Source: Rhodopseudomonas palustris (GTDB taxonomy: Bacteria > Pseudomonadota > Alphaproteobacteria > Rhizobiales > Xanthobacteraceae). From it: a DNA stretch of 64,000 nucleotides. Each line of letters begins with the position of its first letter. The stretch's first letter is position 1. The DNA is taken from NCBI RefSeq assembly GCF_003591005.1, contig NZ_QYYD01000001.1, positions 248,001 through 312,000 of the forward strand. Reading direction: 5' to 3'. Under the pieces are notes generated by a model, which was not told the DNA's origin, ran no database searches, and worked only from the letters and a program-made list of their open reading frames with translations. Positions 16,349 through 28,975 of this stretch are shown here, piece after piece. A program made the translations under genes and the position numbers.

Positions 16349-16837
16349 ATGCTCAAGCTCAACATCAATGGGCGAAGTCTGTCCGTCGATGCGGACAACG
16401 ACACGCCGCTGCTCTGGGTCATCCGCGAGCAATTGCAGATGACTGGTACCAAGTTCGGCTGCGGCGCTGGCCTATGCGGCGCCTGCACGGTGCACGTCAA
16501 CGGCGAGGCTGTACGGTCGTGCCAGACATTGGCCGGTGATGTCGCTAACAAGAAGATCACGACGATCGAGGGCCTCAGCCCGAAAGGCGATCATCCGCTG
16601 CAAAAGGCGTGGATCGCCGAGCAGGTGCCACAATGCGGCTACTGCCAGTCCGGCCAGATCATGCAGGCGGCGTCGCTGCTCGCCGCCAATCCGAACCCGA
16701 GCAAGGATGAGGTCGTCGCGCATATGGACGGCAATCTGTGCCGCTGCATGACCTACTCGCGGATCCAGAAGGCGATCATGCGCGCCGCATCCGAGATGCG
16801 GACCGCCAGCAACGGCAACGAGCGGAGCGCGACATGA
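16349..16837 (+). CDS. iorA: [2Fe-2S] subunit of isoquinoline 1-oxidoreductase-like Mo hydroxylase
   Basis: 162 residues. Two iron-sulfur sets are visible: the plant-ferredoxin type Cys38, 43, 46, 58 ([17 protein letters not shown]) and the second Cys96, 99, 131, 133 ([14 protein letters not shown]). This is the small electron-transfer subunit of two-subunit xanthine-oxidase-family enzymes that lack an FAD subunit, the IorA type. ATG 16349 has GGGGAG upstream. Its stop overlaps the iorB start (ATGA). Substrate cannot be told; IorAB relatives act on N-heterocycles or aldehydes. Confidence 0.9.
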   Translation: MLKLNINGRSLSVDADNDTPLLWVIREQLQMTGTKFGCGAGLCGACTVHVNGEAVRSCQTLAGDVANKKITTIEGLSPKGDHPLQKAWIAEQVPQCGYCQSGQIMQAASLLAANPNPSKDEVVAHMDGNLCRCMTYSRIQKAIMRAASEMRTASNGNERSAT

Positions 16838-19134
16838 ACCAGCACGTGAAAGTCTCACCGCCCCAGGGCGTCGACCTCAGCCGCCGCTCGTTCCTGGTCG
16901 GCACCGCCGCCGCCGGGCTCGTGCTCGGCTACAGCAGCGTGCCCGGAGTGCTCGGCGCCGATCAGGCGCTCGCGGCGCCCTCGGCATTTGAACCCAGCGT
17001 CTGGTACGCGATCGGGCCGGACGGCCTCGTCACCGTGACCTGCGGCAAGGCTGACATGGGCCAGCACATCGCCTCGACCATGGCGCAGATCATCTGCGAA
17101 GAGCTCGGCGCCAGTTGGAAGGACATGCGGGTCCAGCTCGCCTCCAACGATCCGAAGTTCAACGATCCCGTGCTCGGCGCGCAGATCACCGGCGGCAGCT
17201 GGAGCACGATGATGAACTTCGACGCGATGAGCCGCGCCGGCGCCGCCGGCCGCATCGCGCTGGTCGATGCGGCGGTCGCGGCAATGGGCGTGCCGCCGTA
17301 TTTCAAGGACGAACTGGTCGTGCGCGACTCCCGCGTCACCCATCCGAAGACCAGGAAGTCGATGAGCTTCGCCGAGATCGTCAAGAGCGGCAAGCTGACC
17401 AAGACGTTCACGCCGGATGAGCTCAAGGCGATCAAGCTGAAGACGCCTGATCAGTACAGCATGATCGGCGTTTCGGTGCCGCAGCTCGACATTCCGTCAA
17501 AGACCAACGGCAGCGCCAAATACGGCATCGACACCATGCTGCCCGGCATGGTGTACGGCAAGATCGTGATGCCGCCGGTGCGCTACGGCGCCTCGGTGAA
17601 ATCGATCGACGACAGCGACGCCAAGAAGGTGCCGGGCTTCATCAAGGCTGTGGTGCTCGATGACAAGACCGCGACGACGACGGGGTGGGTGGTGGCGGTG
17701 GCCAACAGCTACGCCAACGCCCGCCGGGCGGCGGCCGCGCTGAAGATCAGCTACAATCCCGGCCCGAATGCCGATGTCTCCAGCGAGTCACTGCTCGCGG
17801 AGGCGAAGCGGCTGCAGGCGGAGGGTGAGTCCGGGTTGTTCTTCGTCAAGGACGGCGAGACCTCTGCGGCGCTCGGCAGCGCCGCCAAGGTGCTGGAGGC
17901 GGAGTACACCACCAGCATCAACATCCACGCGCCGCTCGAGCCGATGAACGCCACCGCGCAGCTGCAGGGCGACATCTGGCACATCTATTCCGGCAATCAG
18001 TTCGCGACGCGCTCCGGCGCGATCGCGGCGGCGGCGGCCGGTGTCGATCCGAAATACGTGGTGATGCATCAGGCCTGGCTCGGCGGCGGCTTCGGCCGCC
18101 GGCTCGACGCCGACATGATGGTGCCGGCGGTGCTGGCCGCCAAGGCGGTCGGCAAACCGGTGAAGGTGATCTACTCGCGCGAGGATGACATGACGATGGA
18201 CTTCTCGCGGCCGCTCACCTTCCAGAAGGTCAAGGCGGGGCTCGACGGCGACGGCAAGCTGATCGCGATGGAGCACGACGTCGTCAGCGCATGGCCGACC
18301 AAGCGCTGGGGCATCCCGGACTTCCTGTCGCCCTCGGTCGACAAGAAGGGCGCGCTCGATGCCTTCACGGTCAACGGCGCCGACTTCTTCTACTCGGTGC
18401 CCAACCACAACGTCCGCGCCATTCTCAACGAGATGGCGCAGAACGCCACGCCCTCCGGCCAGCTCCGCTCGGTCGCGCCGGGATGGACGTTCTGGGCGGT
18501 CGAAAGCATGATCGACGAACTCGCTCATGCGGCGGGACAGGACCCGGCGCAATTCCGGATCGGCCTGCTCGACGGCAAGGGCAAGAACGACGGCGGCGCG
18601 CAGCGGCTGCGCAATACGCTGCTCGCCGCGATGGGCATGGCCGGCTACGGCGCCAAGCAACTGCCGAAAGGCGAGGGCATGGGCGTCGCCTGCGTGTCGT
18701 CGCAGGAGCGCGCGTCGGCGAGCTGGACGGCGTGCGTCGCCCATGTTGCGGTGGCGCCGAGCGGCGACGTCAAGGTGAAGAAGCTCACCATTGCGACCGA
18801 TGTCGGCACGCAGGTGCATCCCGACAACATCCGCGCCCAGGTCGAGGGCGCAGCGCTGTGGGGGCTGTCGCTGGCGATGATCGAGAAGGCCACGCTGAAG
18901 CACGGCGCGATCGAGCAGAGCAACTTCGACAGCTATCACGTGCTGCGGATGAGTCAGGTGCCGGAGGTTGCGGTCAGCGTCATCGCCAATGGCGAGAAGG
19001 CGACCGGCGTCGGCGAGCCGGCGGTGACGGTGGTCGCCCCCGCGCTCGGCAACGCCATCTTCAACGCCTCCGGCGCCCGCCTACGCTCGCTGCCGATCAC
19101 CGCGGAAGCGGTGAAGGCGAACATGAAGGCCTGA
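16834..19134 (+). CDS. iorB: Molybdopterin-binding subunit of isoquinoline 1-oxidoreductase-like enzyme
   Basis: 766 residues. It opens with a Tat signal ([17 protein letters not shown]), so the IorAB complex is likely exported folded to the periplasm. Mo-cofactor motifs include [13 protein letters not shown] (~residue 415) and [21 protein letters not shown], and the family's active-site Glu is probably the one in [13 protein letters not shown]. Length suits IorB (about 740-780). The start ATG overlaps iorA TGA. Typical neighbours for cofactor maturation (XdhC-like) or a c-type cytochrome partner are not adjacent here, so electron acceptor and maturation genes must be elsewhere. Confidence 0.9.
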   Translation: MNQHVKVSPPQGVDLSRRSFLVGTAAAGLVLGYSSVPGVLGADQALAAPSAFEPSVWYAIGPDGLVTVTCGKADMGQHIASTMAQIICEELGASWKDMRVQLASNDPKFNDPVLGAQITGGSWSTMMNFDAMSRAGAAGRIALVDAAVAAMGVPPYFKDELVVRDSRVTHPKTRKSMSFAEIVKSGKLTKTFTPDELKAIKLKTPDQYSMIGVSVPQLDIPSKTNGSAKYGIDTMLPGMVYGKIVMPPVRYGASVKSIDDSDAKKVPGFIKAVVLDDKTATTTGWVVAVANSYANARRAAAALKISYNPGPNADVSSESLLAEAKRLQAEGESGLFFVKDGETSAALGSAAKVLEAEYTTSINIHAPLEPMNATAQLQGDIWHIYSGNQFATRSGAIAAAAAGVDPKYVVMHQAWLGGGFGRRLDADMMVPAVLAAKAVGKPVKVIYSREDDMTMDFSRPLTFQKVKAGLDGDGKLIAMEHDVVSAWPTKRWGIPDFLSPSVDKKGALDAFTVNGADFFYSVPNHNVRAILNEMAQNATPSGQLRSVAPGWTFWAVESMIDELAHAAGQDPAQFRIGLLDGKGKNDGGAQRLRNTLLAAMGMAGYGAKQLPKGEGMGVACVSSQERASASWTACVAHVAVAPSGDVKVKKLTIATDVGTQVHPDNIRAQVEGAALWGLSLAMIEKATLKHGAIEQSNFDSYHVLRMSQVPEVAVSVIANGEKATGVGEPAVTVVAPALGNAIFNASGARLRSLPITAEAVKANMKA

Positions 19135-19167
19135 TACTCGCGTCGTTCGAGCCGAAGCCTCTCACCA

Positions 19168-19296
19168 CGTCATGGCCGGGCTCGTCCCGCCTGCGCGGCC
19201 GAAGCCGCTTCGGCGCGGCGAAGGCCCGGCCATCCACGTCTTTGCCAGGCGGCAAGGAAGGCGTGGATGCCCGCGACAAGCGCGGGCATGACGGGG
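19168..19296. repeat. Type A palindrome, extended copy
   Basis: Arms GTCATGGCCGGGCTCGTCCCG... and GGCGTGGATGCCCGCGACAAGCGCGGGCATGACGG. This copy holds an additional ~40-bp GC-rich segment (CTGCGCGGCCGAAGCCGCTTCGGCGCGGCGAAGG) inside the left arm, itself an inverted repeat. Confidence 0.8.
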
Positions 19297-19329
19297 GAGT
19301 GGGCGGCCAATCGACTTTACGCGCCAACG

Positions 19330-19353
19330 AAAACGGGGCCCGTCAGGGCCCCG
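19330..19353 (-). terminator. Rho-independent terminator of rpmG
   Basis: A perfect 8-bp stem CGGGGCCC/GGGCCCCG (19334-19341 and 19346-19353) with loop GTCA. On the minus strand it is followed by TTTTCG. It lies 27 bp past the rpmG stop. Confidence 0.85.
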
Positions 19354-19379
19354 CGAAATGCCGTGAGAGCCGTGGCGGC

Positions 19380-19547
19380 TTACTTGATCTTGGCTTCCTT
19401 GAAGTCGACGTGCTTGCGCGCGACCGGGTCGTACTTCTTCTTGGTCATCTTGTCGGTCATGGTGCGCGAATTCTTCTTCGTCACGTAATAGAAGCCGGTG
19501 TCGGCCGTCGAGACGAGCTTGATCTTGATGGTGACCGCTTTGGCCAT
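19380..19547 (-). CDS. rpmG: 50S ribosomal protein L33
   Basis: 55 residues beginning [19 protein letters not shown] and including [15 protein letters not shown] then [18 protein letters not shown], the bacterial L33 sequence pattern of usual length. It is the Cys-free (C-minus) paralogue type with no zinc-binding CxxC pairs. Single gene with its own terminator; a component of the large ribosomal subunit near the E site. Confidence 0.97.
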   Translation of the reverse strand: MAKAVTIKIKLVSTADTGFYYVTKKNSRTMTDKMTKKKYDPVARKHVDFKEAKIK

Positions 19548-19837
19548 GTCGGAACCTCGTATGTCGGGAATCGGTAGCGAGGTCGAACGTCAGGACCCGC
19601 GTTTGGCGCGCAAACTAGCCGTGAATGCCTGAAAGTCAAGGTTCAGGCCGGCAATCCAGGGCCCGATGAGACGCAAATTTCCTGTCTGAGCCGGTTTTTC
19701 TCGGCGTCAGCAAGGATTCGACGTGCAGATCCAACAAGACGCAGCCGGCTGCATCGCAGATCCTCGTTCTGCCGCACTCGACAAAGGGCCGTCGCGGCCC
19801 ATCTTCGAGCGGTTCTGACATAGACGAAAGGCGAGCG

Positions 19838-21088
19838 ATGAGCGTCACTGAACCCGCCCTGCGCGCGGCGGAGGGTCCAAGATCCGAGCCGCCACCACGC
19901 AAGCCCATACCGTCCGATATCGGCGGCGCGGAGCCGGGACTCGGCACCGGACTGACCCTGGCCATGGCGGCGGCGGCCGGCATCGCGGTCGCCAATATCT
20001 ATTACAACCAGCCGATGCTCGGCATCATCGAGCGCGACTTCGGCGCTTCGCCGCTGACCGGAATGATCCCGACTGCAACCCAGCTCGGCTATGCGCTCGG
20101 GCTGTTTCTGCTGGTCCCGATCGGCGATCTCACCGACCGCCGTCGTCTGATCGCCGGGCAATTCGTGCTGCTGGCGCTGGCGCTGGTCGCCGTGGCGGTG
20201 GCGCCGACCGCGGGGCTCATCATCATCGCGTCGCTGATGCTGGGGGCCTCGGCAACTGTCGCCCAGCAGATCGTGCCGTTTGCGGCCGCGCTCGCCGCGC
20301 CGGCCCGGCGCGGCAAGGTCATCGGCCTGGTGATGGCGGGCTTGCTGTGCGGCATCCTGCTCAGCCGGACGATCGCCGGCTTCGTCGCCAGCCATGCCGG
20401 TTGGCGCGAAATGTTCTGGCTGTCGGCGCCGTTCGCGCTCGGCGCAGCGGCGGTGATGGCGTGGCTGCTGCCGCGCAACCAGCCGCATCTGCCGATCGGC
20501 TATGGCGCGGCGCTGGCCTCGCTGCTGTCGCTTTGGCGCGAGCAGCCGCAGCTTCGCCGAGCCACGACGGTGCAGGCGGCGCTGTTCGCGTCGTTCAGCG
20601 TGTTCTGGACGGTGCTGGCGCTGCATCTGCAGGAGCCGCGGTTTGGGCTCGGCGCCGACGCGGCGGGCCTGTTCGGGCTAGTCGGCATCGTCGGCGTGCT
20701 GGCCGCGCCGATCGCCGGGCGCTTCGCCGATCGCCGCGGACCCGAGCCGGTGATTGCGATCGGCGCGGCGTTGTCGCTGGCCTCATGGGCGCTGTTCGGC
20801 CTTTGGGGCAGTATTCCGGCACTCGTGTTGGGCGTGATTGTGCTGGATTTCGGACTGCAGGCGGCGCTGATCTCCAACCAGCACATCGTCTACGCGCTGG
20901 TGCCCGAGGCGCGCAGCCGCCTCAACACGGTGTTCATGACCGGCATGTTCATCGGCGGCGCGATCGGCTCGGCCGGCGCGGCCTTCGCCTGGTCGCATGG
21001 CGGCTGGGCTGTCGTATGTGGCTACGGCGCGGCACTGGCCGCGCTCGCGCTGATCCTCGAGATCACGGCGCGGTGGGCGCGCCGTTAG
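19838..21088 (+). CDS. MFS transporter (NIYYNQP-type drug/metabolite efflux family)
   Basis: 416 residues with ~12 hydrophobic segments after a 35-residue Pro-rich cytoplasmic N-terminus. The motif NIYYNQPMLGIIERDFG in TM1 and GDLTDRRRLIAG in the TM2-3 loop (MFS motif A variant) define this MFS branch, usually annotated as efflux of sugars, drugs or aromatic compounds. Substrate unknown. AAGGCGAG precedes the ATG. Converges with the NUDIX gene 22 bp away. Confidence 0.85.
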   Translation: MSVTEPALRAAEGPRSEPPPRKPIPSDIGGAEPGLGTGLTLAMAAAAGIAVANIYYNQPMLGIIERDFGASPLTGMIPTATQLGYALGLFLLVPIGDLTDRRRLIAGQFVLLALALVAVAVAPTAGLIIIASLMLGASATVAQQIVPFAAALAAPARRGKVIGLVMAGLLCGILLSRTIAGFVASHAGWREMFWLSAPFALGAAAVMAWLLPRNQPHLPIGYGAALASLLSLWREQPQLRRATTVQAALFASFSVFWTVLALHLQEPRFGLGADAAGLFGLVGIVGVLAAPIAGRFADRRGPEPVIAIGAALSLASWALFGLWGSIPALVLGVIVLDFGLQAALISNQHIVYALVPEARSRLNTVFMTGMFIGGAIGSAGAAFAWSHGGWAVVCGYGAALAALALILEITARWARR

Positions 21089-21110
21089 TCTCCGACGAGT
21101 TGTCGGGCGC

Positions 21111-21869
21111 TCAGCCGCCCGGCAGCATGTCCTTCTGCATCCGTCCGCCGTAGAAGTGGAAGAACGGAATCGGCGCATCGTGGCGCAGTGGTCCCGTCGC
21201 GAGGCGGCGGTCCAGTTCGCCTAGTACGTTCTTGGTCATCGCGTGCAGGTCGGCGAGCGGGCTGGAGCCGAGTTCGACCCACACCAGCTCCACCAGCTCT
21301 GCATCGGCATGCACGACGCCTTCGACCCGGTGGGCGATGGCGGATGCGTCGGCGGTGAAGAAACGGGTGTCGAAGCGGCGGACGCGGCCCGGCGGGGTGA
21401 TGGCGCGGGCGATCAGAAAGAGGCCGGACGGATCGGGCAGCAGTCCGGCCTGACCGAACGGCTGCCACGGCCCTTCGAGACTCGACGGCACGGTGCCGGT
21501 CTTGCAGCCGAGGCACAGGCCGGTCTCCTCGCAAGCTTCGCGGATCGCCGCGATGGCGAGCGCGCGGGCGCGGGCAGGGGTGATCTTGGGGCTGCCCTTC
21601 AGCAGGTTCGCTTCGAGCTCGGGCGGAATCGGTGCTGAAACCGGCACGCGGTGGTCGAGCTTGTCGACACGGCCGCCCGGAAACACGAACTTGCCCGGCA
21701 TGAACACCACCTTGTCGTGGCGGCGGCCGACCAGCACTTTTGGGATCGATCCGCTGCGATCCACCAGGATCAGCGTCGCGGCATCCTTTGGCCGAAAATA
21801 GGGGTGGTGTTTGGCCTCCGGCTCGCCCTGTTCGACGACGTTTGCTGCTTGCTGCGCAGTCTCGGTCAT
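21111..21869 (-). CDS. NUDIX hydrolase with split Nudix box (NUDT19-like)
   Basis: 252 residues. The Nudix box is present but stretched: GKFVFPGGRVDK (Gly65-66) and AIAAIREACEETGL (Arg110, Glu111, Glu114-115) are separated by ~40 residues rather than the canonical short spacing. Such an insertion is typical of the NUDT19/NUDT7-like acyl-CoA or CoA diphosphatase branch. A C-terminal FHFYGGRM segment follows. Exact substrate is inference. It lies last in the topA-rnr-DUF983 run, 67 bp after DUF983. Confidence 0.87.
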   Translation of the reverse strand: MTETAQQAANVVEQGEPEAKHHPYFRPKDAATLILVDRSGSIPKVLVGRRHDKVVFMPGKFVFPGGRVDKLDHRVPVSAPIPPELEANLLKGSPKITPARARALAIAAIREACEETGLCLGCKTGTVPSSLEGPWQPFGQAGLLPDPSGLFLIARAITPPGRVRRFDTRFFTADASAIAHRVEGVVHADAELVELVWVELGSSPLADLHAMTKNVLGELDRRLATGPLRHDAPIPFFHFYGGRMQKDMLPGG

Positions 21870-21936
21870 ATCCGTCCCTGTTGGCTTCTTGTTGCGTTTC
21901 TTGCGCGGCGGTGTGGCGCCGTCGTCGTTCGGATCG

Positions 21937-22371
21937 TCAGGTCTTCTCCGGATGCGCCTCGTCGAAGCCGTGCATCCGGAATGCCCATTGCAGGCCGACC
22001 ACCGCGCCCTTCACAGGTTGCAGCAGCAGCAGCGAGAACAGGAAGGTGATAGGCAGATAAATCGCGAGCTGCAATGCCACCGCCGGGGAGAAATTGGTTT
22101 CGATCGACAGCGCGATCGGCACCACAATGTGGCCGACGATCACGATCACCAGATAGGCGGGCAGGTCGTCGGCGCGGTGGCCGGTGAAGTCCTGGCCGCA
22201 ATGCGTACAGTGATCGGCGGTCTTCAGAAAGGCGCGGAACAGCTTGCCCTCGCCGCAGCGCGGACAGCGGCAGCGCAGGCCGCGCCCCATCGCCAGCCAG
22301 ACGTTGCGCTGCTCTGCGGGAGAGTGTTCCGGCGGCCAGACGACCGGTTGCTGTGTTGCGACGTCCTTCAT
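21937..22371 (-). CDS. DUF983 zinc-ribbon membrane protein
   Basis: 144 residues. An N-terminal double CxxC (Cys36/39 in CPRCGEG, Cys55/58 in CTHCGQDF) forms a likely zinc ribbon, followed by two hydrophobic helices (YLVIVIVGHIVVPIAL and LPITFLFSLLLL). This is the DUF983 pattern, found beside rnr in many alphaproteobacteria; function unknown. Its ATG overlaps the rnr stop (ATGA), so translation is coupled. Confidence 0.88.
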   Translation of the reverse strand: MKDVATQQPVVWPPEHSPAEQRNVWLAMGRGLRCRCPRCGEGKLFRAFLKTADHCTHCGQDFTGHRADDLPAYLVIVIVGHIVVPIALSIETNFSPAVALQLAIYLPITFLFSLLLLQPVKGAVVGLQWAFRMHGFDEAHPEKT

Positions 22372-24743
22372 CGCTTTGCCTTCCCTGGTTTGGTCTTCTT
22401 TGATTTCGGCGGCTTGCCGTCCTTGTTGTTGTTGCGACGCTTTGCTTTCGAGCTCTTGGCATGGGGAGCAGCGCCGCTGTCCTTGCTGCCCTTGGCCTTG
22501 CTCGTCTTGGCGCGGCCGATCGCCTTGCCCTTCGGACCCTTGCGGTGCTGGCGCTCGGCGATCGCGCCGCCGCTGATCAGCTCGAAGCGCAGCGCGCCCG
22601 CCACCGGCGCAGCTTCCACCAAACGGACGTCGACCACATCCCCCAATCGATGCATGACGCCGCTGCGCGTTCCAATCAGCGCATGCCTCGTTTCATCATA
22701 ATTGTAGTACTCGCCGCCGAGCGTGCGGATCGGGATCAGCCCGTCGGCGCCGGTGTCGGCCAGCTTGACGAAAAGCCCGGCCTTGGTGACGCCCGAAATC
22801 CGGCCCTGGAACGTCGCGCCGATGCGGTCGGCGAGGTGATGGGCGATCAGCCGGTCGACGGTCTCGCGCTCGGCCTTCATGGCGCGGCGCTCGGTCAGCG
22901 AGATCTGCGCCGCGACTTCGGAGAGCGTCTCGACGGTCTCGGTCTGCGGCAGTGCGCCGTCGCCGAGGTTGAGCGCGCGGATCAGCGCGCGGTGCACCAC
23001 GAGGTCGGCGTAACGCCGGATCGGCGAAGTGAAATGCGCGTAGCGGCGCAGGTTGAGGCCGAAATGGCCGTAGTTCTCGGAGCTGTATTCGGCCTGCGCC
23101 TGCGAGCGCAGCACCACTTCGTTGACCAAGGGCTCGGCGTCCTCGCCTTTGACCATCGCCAGGATGCGGTTGAACTGCGCCGGCCGCAGCGCGCCGCCTT
23201 TGGCGAAGGACAGATCAAGCGTCTTGAGGAAGTCGATCAGGTTGTGAACCTTCTCCACCGTCGGCTCGTCGTGGACGCGGTAGATCAAAGGCAACGCCTT
23301 TTTCTCCAGCATCTCGGCGGCGGCGACGTTGGCGAGGATCATGAACTCCTCGATCAGCCGATGCGCGTCGAGCCGCTCCGGCACGATGACCCGGTCGACG
23401 GTGCCGTCCGGCTTCAGCAGAATCTTGCGTTCGGGCAGATCGAGATCGAGCGGATCGCGCTCGTCGCGGCCGCGCTTGACGATAGCGTAGGCATCGTACA
23501 GCGGCTTCAGGATCGTCTCGAGCAGCGGGCCGGTGGTGTCGTCGGGTTGGCCGTCGATCGCCGCCTGCGCCTGCGCGTAGTTCAGCTTCGCCGCCGAGCG
23601 CATCAGTACGCGGTGGAACGTGTGCGAGCGCTTGCGGCCGGAGGCATCGATCACCATGCGGACGGCGAGGGCGCCGCGCGCTTCGTTCGGCTTCAAGGAG
23701 CACAGATCGTTGGAGATCCGCTCCGGCAGCATCGGCACGACGCGGTCGGGGAAGTACACGGAGTTACCGCGGCGCAGCGCGTCGCGGTCGAGCGCCGAGT
23801 CCGGCCGCACGTAGTAGGCGACATCGGCGATCGCAACGTAAACGATCACGCCGCCGTCGTTGTCAGGATCCTCGTCCGGCTCGGCATAGACCGCGTCGTC
23901 GTGGTCCTTGGCGTCCGGCGGATCGATCGTCACCAGCGGCAGTTCGCGCCAATCTTCGCGGCCCTTCAGCGTCGCCGGTTCGGCCGCCTCGGCTTCGCGG
24001 ATCGCCGCCGGCGAGAATTCCTGCGGGATGTCGTGGCTGTGGATCGCGATCAGGCTGACCGCCTTCTCGGTCGCCAGCGAGCCGAGCCGTTCCTTGACGC
24101 GGCCGGAGCCCAGCCCATAGGCGCGGGTGCGGATCAGTTCGACGCTGACGAGGTCGCCGTCCTGCGCGCCGCCGGCGTCGTGCGCGGCGATGTTGAGTTC
24201 GCGGCCGGCCTGTTTCTTGTCGACCGGCACCAGCCGTCCGCCGCCGTCCGGCAGCGCGCGAAAGATACCGAGCAGCCGGGCGCGGCCGCGGTCGAGCACG
24301 CGGATGACACGGCCGACATAGGCCGGGCCTTCGTCGCGATTCTCGGACAGTTCGATGTGCAGCAGCGCGCGATCGCCGAGCCCGGCGGCGGTGCCGGGCT
24401 TCGGGCGGCGTGGGATGTGAATGCGGATCTTCGGCGCGTCGCCGTCCTGCTCGTCCCATTCGGACGGCACCGCGATCAGTTCGCCGTCGGCATCGCGCGA
24501 GGTGATATCGGCCAGCAGCGTTGGCGGCAGCGCGGCCGGCTCGGCAACCTTGCGGCGGCCGCTCTTGCGGATGCTGCCGGCGTCGGAGAGTTCGCGCAGC
24601 ATCCGTTTCAGTTCGGCGCGATCGGCGTTCTTCAGGCCGTATTCGCGCGCGATCTCCCGGGTGCCGACCTTGCCGGGATGAGCGCGGATGAAGGCGAGCA
24701 GGGTGGCCTTGTCCGGAAACTTCGCGTCGCGTGGCTTGCTCAC
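22368..24743 (-). CDS. rnr: Ribonuclease R
   Basis: 791 residues: N-terminal winged-helix/basic region, cold-shock-like OB folds (~90-250), RNB catalytic domain with the Asp cluster DPPDAKDHDDAVYA, VAYYVRPDSALDRDALRRGNSVYFPDRVVPMLPERISNDLCSL and YAHFTSPIRRYADLVVHRAL, then an S1 domain (IGATFQGRISGVTKAGLFVKL). RNase R is a processive 3'-5' exonuclease that degrades structured RNA and tmRNA-tagged mRNA. The last ~55 residues are Lys-rich, as in E. coli RNase R. GTG start 2 bp after the topA stop: topA-rnr-DUF983 is an operon. Confidence 0.96.
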   Translation of the reverse strand: MSKPRDAKFPDKATLLAFIRAHPGKVGTREIAREYGLKNADRAELKRMLRELSDAGSIRKSGRRKVAEPAALPPTLLADITSRDADGELIAVPSEWDEQDGDAPKIRIHIPRRPKPGTAAGLGDRALLHIELSENRDEGPAYVGRVIRVLDRGRARLLGIFRALPDGGGRLVPVDKKQAGRELNIAAHDAGGAQDGDLVSVELIRTRAYGLGSGRVKERLGSLATEKAVSLIAIHSHDIPQEFSPAAIREAEAAEPATLKGREDWRELPLVTIDPPDAKDHDDAVYAEPDEDPDNDGGVIVYVAIADVAYYVRPDSALDRDALRRGNSVYFPDRVVPMLPERISNDLCSLKPNEARGALAVRMVIDASGRKRSHTFHRVLMRSAAKLNYAQAQAAIDGQPDDTTGPLLETILKPLYDAYAIVKRGRDERDPLDLDLPERKILLKPDGTVDRVIVPERLDAHRLIEEFMILANVAAAEMLEKKALPLIYRVHDEPTVEKVHNLIDFLKTLDLSFAKGGALRPAQFNRILAMVKGEDAEPLVNEVVLRSQAQAEYSSENYGHFGLNLRRYAHFTSPIRRYADLVVHRALIRALNLGDGALPQTETVETLSEVAAQISLTERRAMKAERETVDRLIAHHLADRIGATFQGRISGVTKAGLFVKLADTGADGLIPIRTLGGEYYNYDETRHALIGTRSGVMHRLGDVVDVRLVEAAPVAGALRFELISGGAIAERQHRKGPKGKAIGRAKTSKAKGSKDSGAAPHAKSSKAKRRNNNKDGKPPKSKKTKPGKAKR

Positions 24744-24745
24744 AT

Positions 24746-27484
<2,739 letters not shown>

Positions 27485-27724
27485 CGGAATCCAATGACTT
27501 AGCTGGAAGAATGAGGGCTGTTTCGCGAGACTCGCGCCGGCCACATGGGCCGGAACATGGGTTGTGAGACCCTCGCTGTCAAATCGGGGCAGTGTTGCAG
27601 GCGGACCAACACATATCCAATCCGTCAATTTCACAACCAAAATTAAACCTAGAGTTGTGCAACCTATAGTAGTAAAAAGGATCGTAGTATCGTATGGGCG
27701 GCGTTTGGCCGGGGGACTCAGCCT

Positions 27725-27922
27725 ATGCCACGCAATGGAAGTCGGGGCTCCAACTCTGGCGATGGCGGGCCGGTCGAGGCCGCCGGTTACGTCGCCGAGG
27801 TGGTCGGCGATCTGATCCGGATCGCCGACGTCCACCACTTGGAAGTTCTCTGTTATCTGCTCGATATGGCTCGGATGGAGGCCACTGAAATCGGCCGCAG
27901 ACTTCGCGTCCGCAACGAGTGA
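27725..27922 (+). CDS. Small conserved-looking helical protein (65 aa), function unknown
   Basis: 65 residues in the gap between topA and azoR, on the strand opposite to topA. After a Gly/Ser-rich start, the part EAAGYVAEVVGDLIRIADVHHLEVLCYLLDMARMEA is amphipathic and helical. It resembles the many ~60-80-residue single-domain proteins of Bradyrhizobium-type genomes (AEYVAELx..A..LxTLAYLLDMARLEA). A GGGGGAC sits about 8 bp before the ATG. Upstream sequence is AT-rich for this genome, as expected of a promoter. Function unknown; the homology is from memory of a pattern and not checked. Confidence 0.6.
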   Translation: MPRNGSRGSNSGDGGPVEAAGYVAEVVGDLIRIADVHHLEVLCYLLDMARMEATEIGRRLRVRNE

Positions 27923-28318
27923 TCCCGGCCGAAGCCGAACATCAAATGATGTCAGCAAGTTGCTGATTCTGTTAGATGTCGTTGTTGAAGCAGCGGATGA
28001 GGTTGGTATGGCCGACCTCAAGCCCTCTGGAGATCCTCAAGCCTTCTGGTGATGGTGTCGGCTGCAAAGTACCAATCGGGAAGCGACGTTCGAAGATACG
28101 CATCGCCCCGCGCACGGCCGCACAATTCGAATGCCGCTGGAAACCGTGTGCGCCAGTTCGGCTTTATTGCGCGAACAGTGCAACCTTAGCTCCGTTTACG
28201 CATTGTTAACCAAATTCGTTCACGATTCCGGATAAGCGGGAGGCGGGCCGGATGTACGTCCGCCTCCAAGATGGCTCGAAGTGTCACGCACTTCGGGCCG
28301 TTGCTTTTTGGGGAGGTC
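27923..28318. other. Gene-free region between small gene and azoR
   Basis: 396 bp in which no convincing ORF is seen on either strand. It contains an AT-rich segment near 28185-28225 (CGTTTACGCATTGTTAACC). No A- or B-type palindrome was found. Confidence 0.5.
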
Positions 28319-28927
28319 TCAGGCGGCACGGAGGCTCGCGGCGGCTGACAGCGCCGACTCCAGCGCCTTCTCGCGGTACTCGGGCCCGACCTGAATGCCG
28401 TCGGCGGAGATGATCTCCGGATCGGTGATGCCGATGAAGCCGAATACAAACCGCAGATAGCTCTCCAGATGCTCGCCAGCTGCCATTGGCGTGTCGGCGC
28501 CGTAGAACCCGCCGCGCGAGACCGCGACGATCACCCGTTTCCCGCCCGCCAGACCCTGCACACCGTTCGGTCCATAACTGAAGGTCTTGCCGGCGACGAG
28601 GATGCGGTCGATCCAGGCCTTGAGTTGGCTCGGAATGGTGAAGTTGTACATCGGCGCGCCGATCACCACGATGTCGGCGGCGAGAAATTCCTCCAGCATA
28701 TTCTGGCCGGCGGCGAGGTCGGGCTGCAGCGACGGCTCCGGCGCGGCGCCGTGCGCAGCGGCGACATGCGAGCCGGACAGGTGATGCAGCGGCTCTGCCG
28801 TGACGTCGCGGTAGGTGACGGCAAGGCCTGGATGCGCCTGACGCAGTCGCTCGACGATAGCAGCCGTGACCTGGCGGCTGACGGAGTTGGAGCCCAGCAC
28901 GCTGGAGTCGATGTGGAGCAGTTTCAT
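28319..28927 (-). CDS. azoR: FMN-dependent NADH-azoreductase
   Basis: 202 residues. Flavodoxin-like fold with [24 protein letters not shown] at the N-terminus, [22 protein letters not shown] (the FMN/substrate loop) and SRGGFYG, all matching AzoR/AcpD. It reduces azo compounds and quinones with NADH, protecting against thiol or quinone stress. Divergent from an HxlR regulator 42 bp away, the standard arrangement for quinone- or aldehyde-sensing control. Confidence 0.95.
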   Translation of the reverse strand: MKLLHIDSSVLGSNSVSRQVTAAIVERLRQAHPGLAVTYRDVTAEPLHHLSGSHVAAAHGAAPEPSLQPDLAAGQNMLEEFLAADIVVIGAPMYNFTIPSQLKAWIDRILVAGKTFSYGPNGVQGLAGGKRVIVAVSRGGFYGADTPMAAGEHLESYLRFVFGFIGITDPEIISADGIQVGPEYREKALESALSAAASLRAA

Positions 28928-28951
28928 TGGCGTCGTCCTTGGTATAGATTT

Positions 28952-28975
28952 GTGACTGACGCACTATGAGTGACT
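28952..28975. promoter_or_regulatory. Candidate HxlR-type operator in the azoR/hxlR gap
   Basis: Two copies of GTGACT (28952-28957 and 28970-28975) sit 18 bp apart in the 42-bp divergent gap. HxlR regulators bind paired sites in such gaps. The second copy overlaps the GTG proposed as one start of the regulator. Only the repeat is seen; binding is inference. Confidence 0.4.

Noticed and set aside
27485-28021. N-terminal extension of topA to 28021
   Set aside because: The added 179 residues show no family likeness, while ATG 27484 starts exactly at the conserved NLVIVESPAKAKT.
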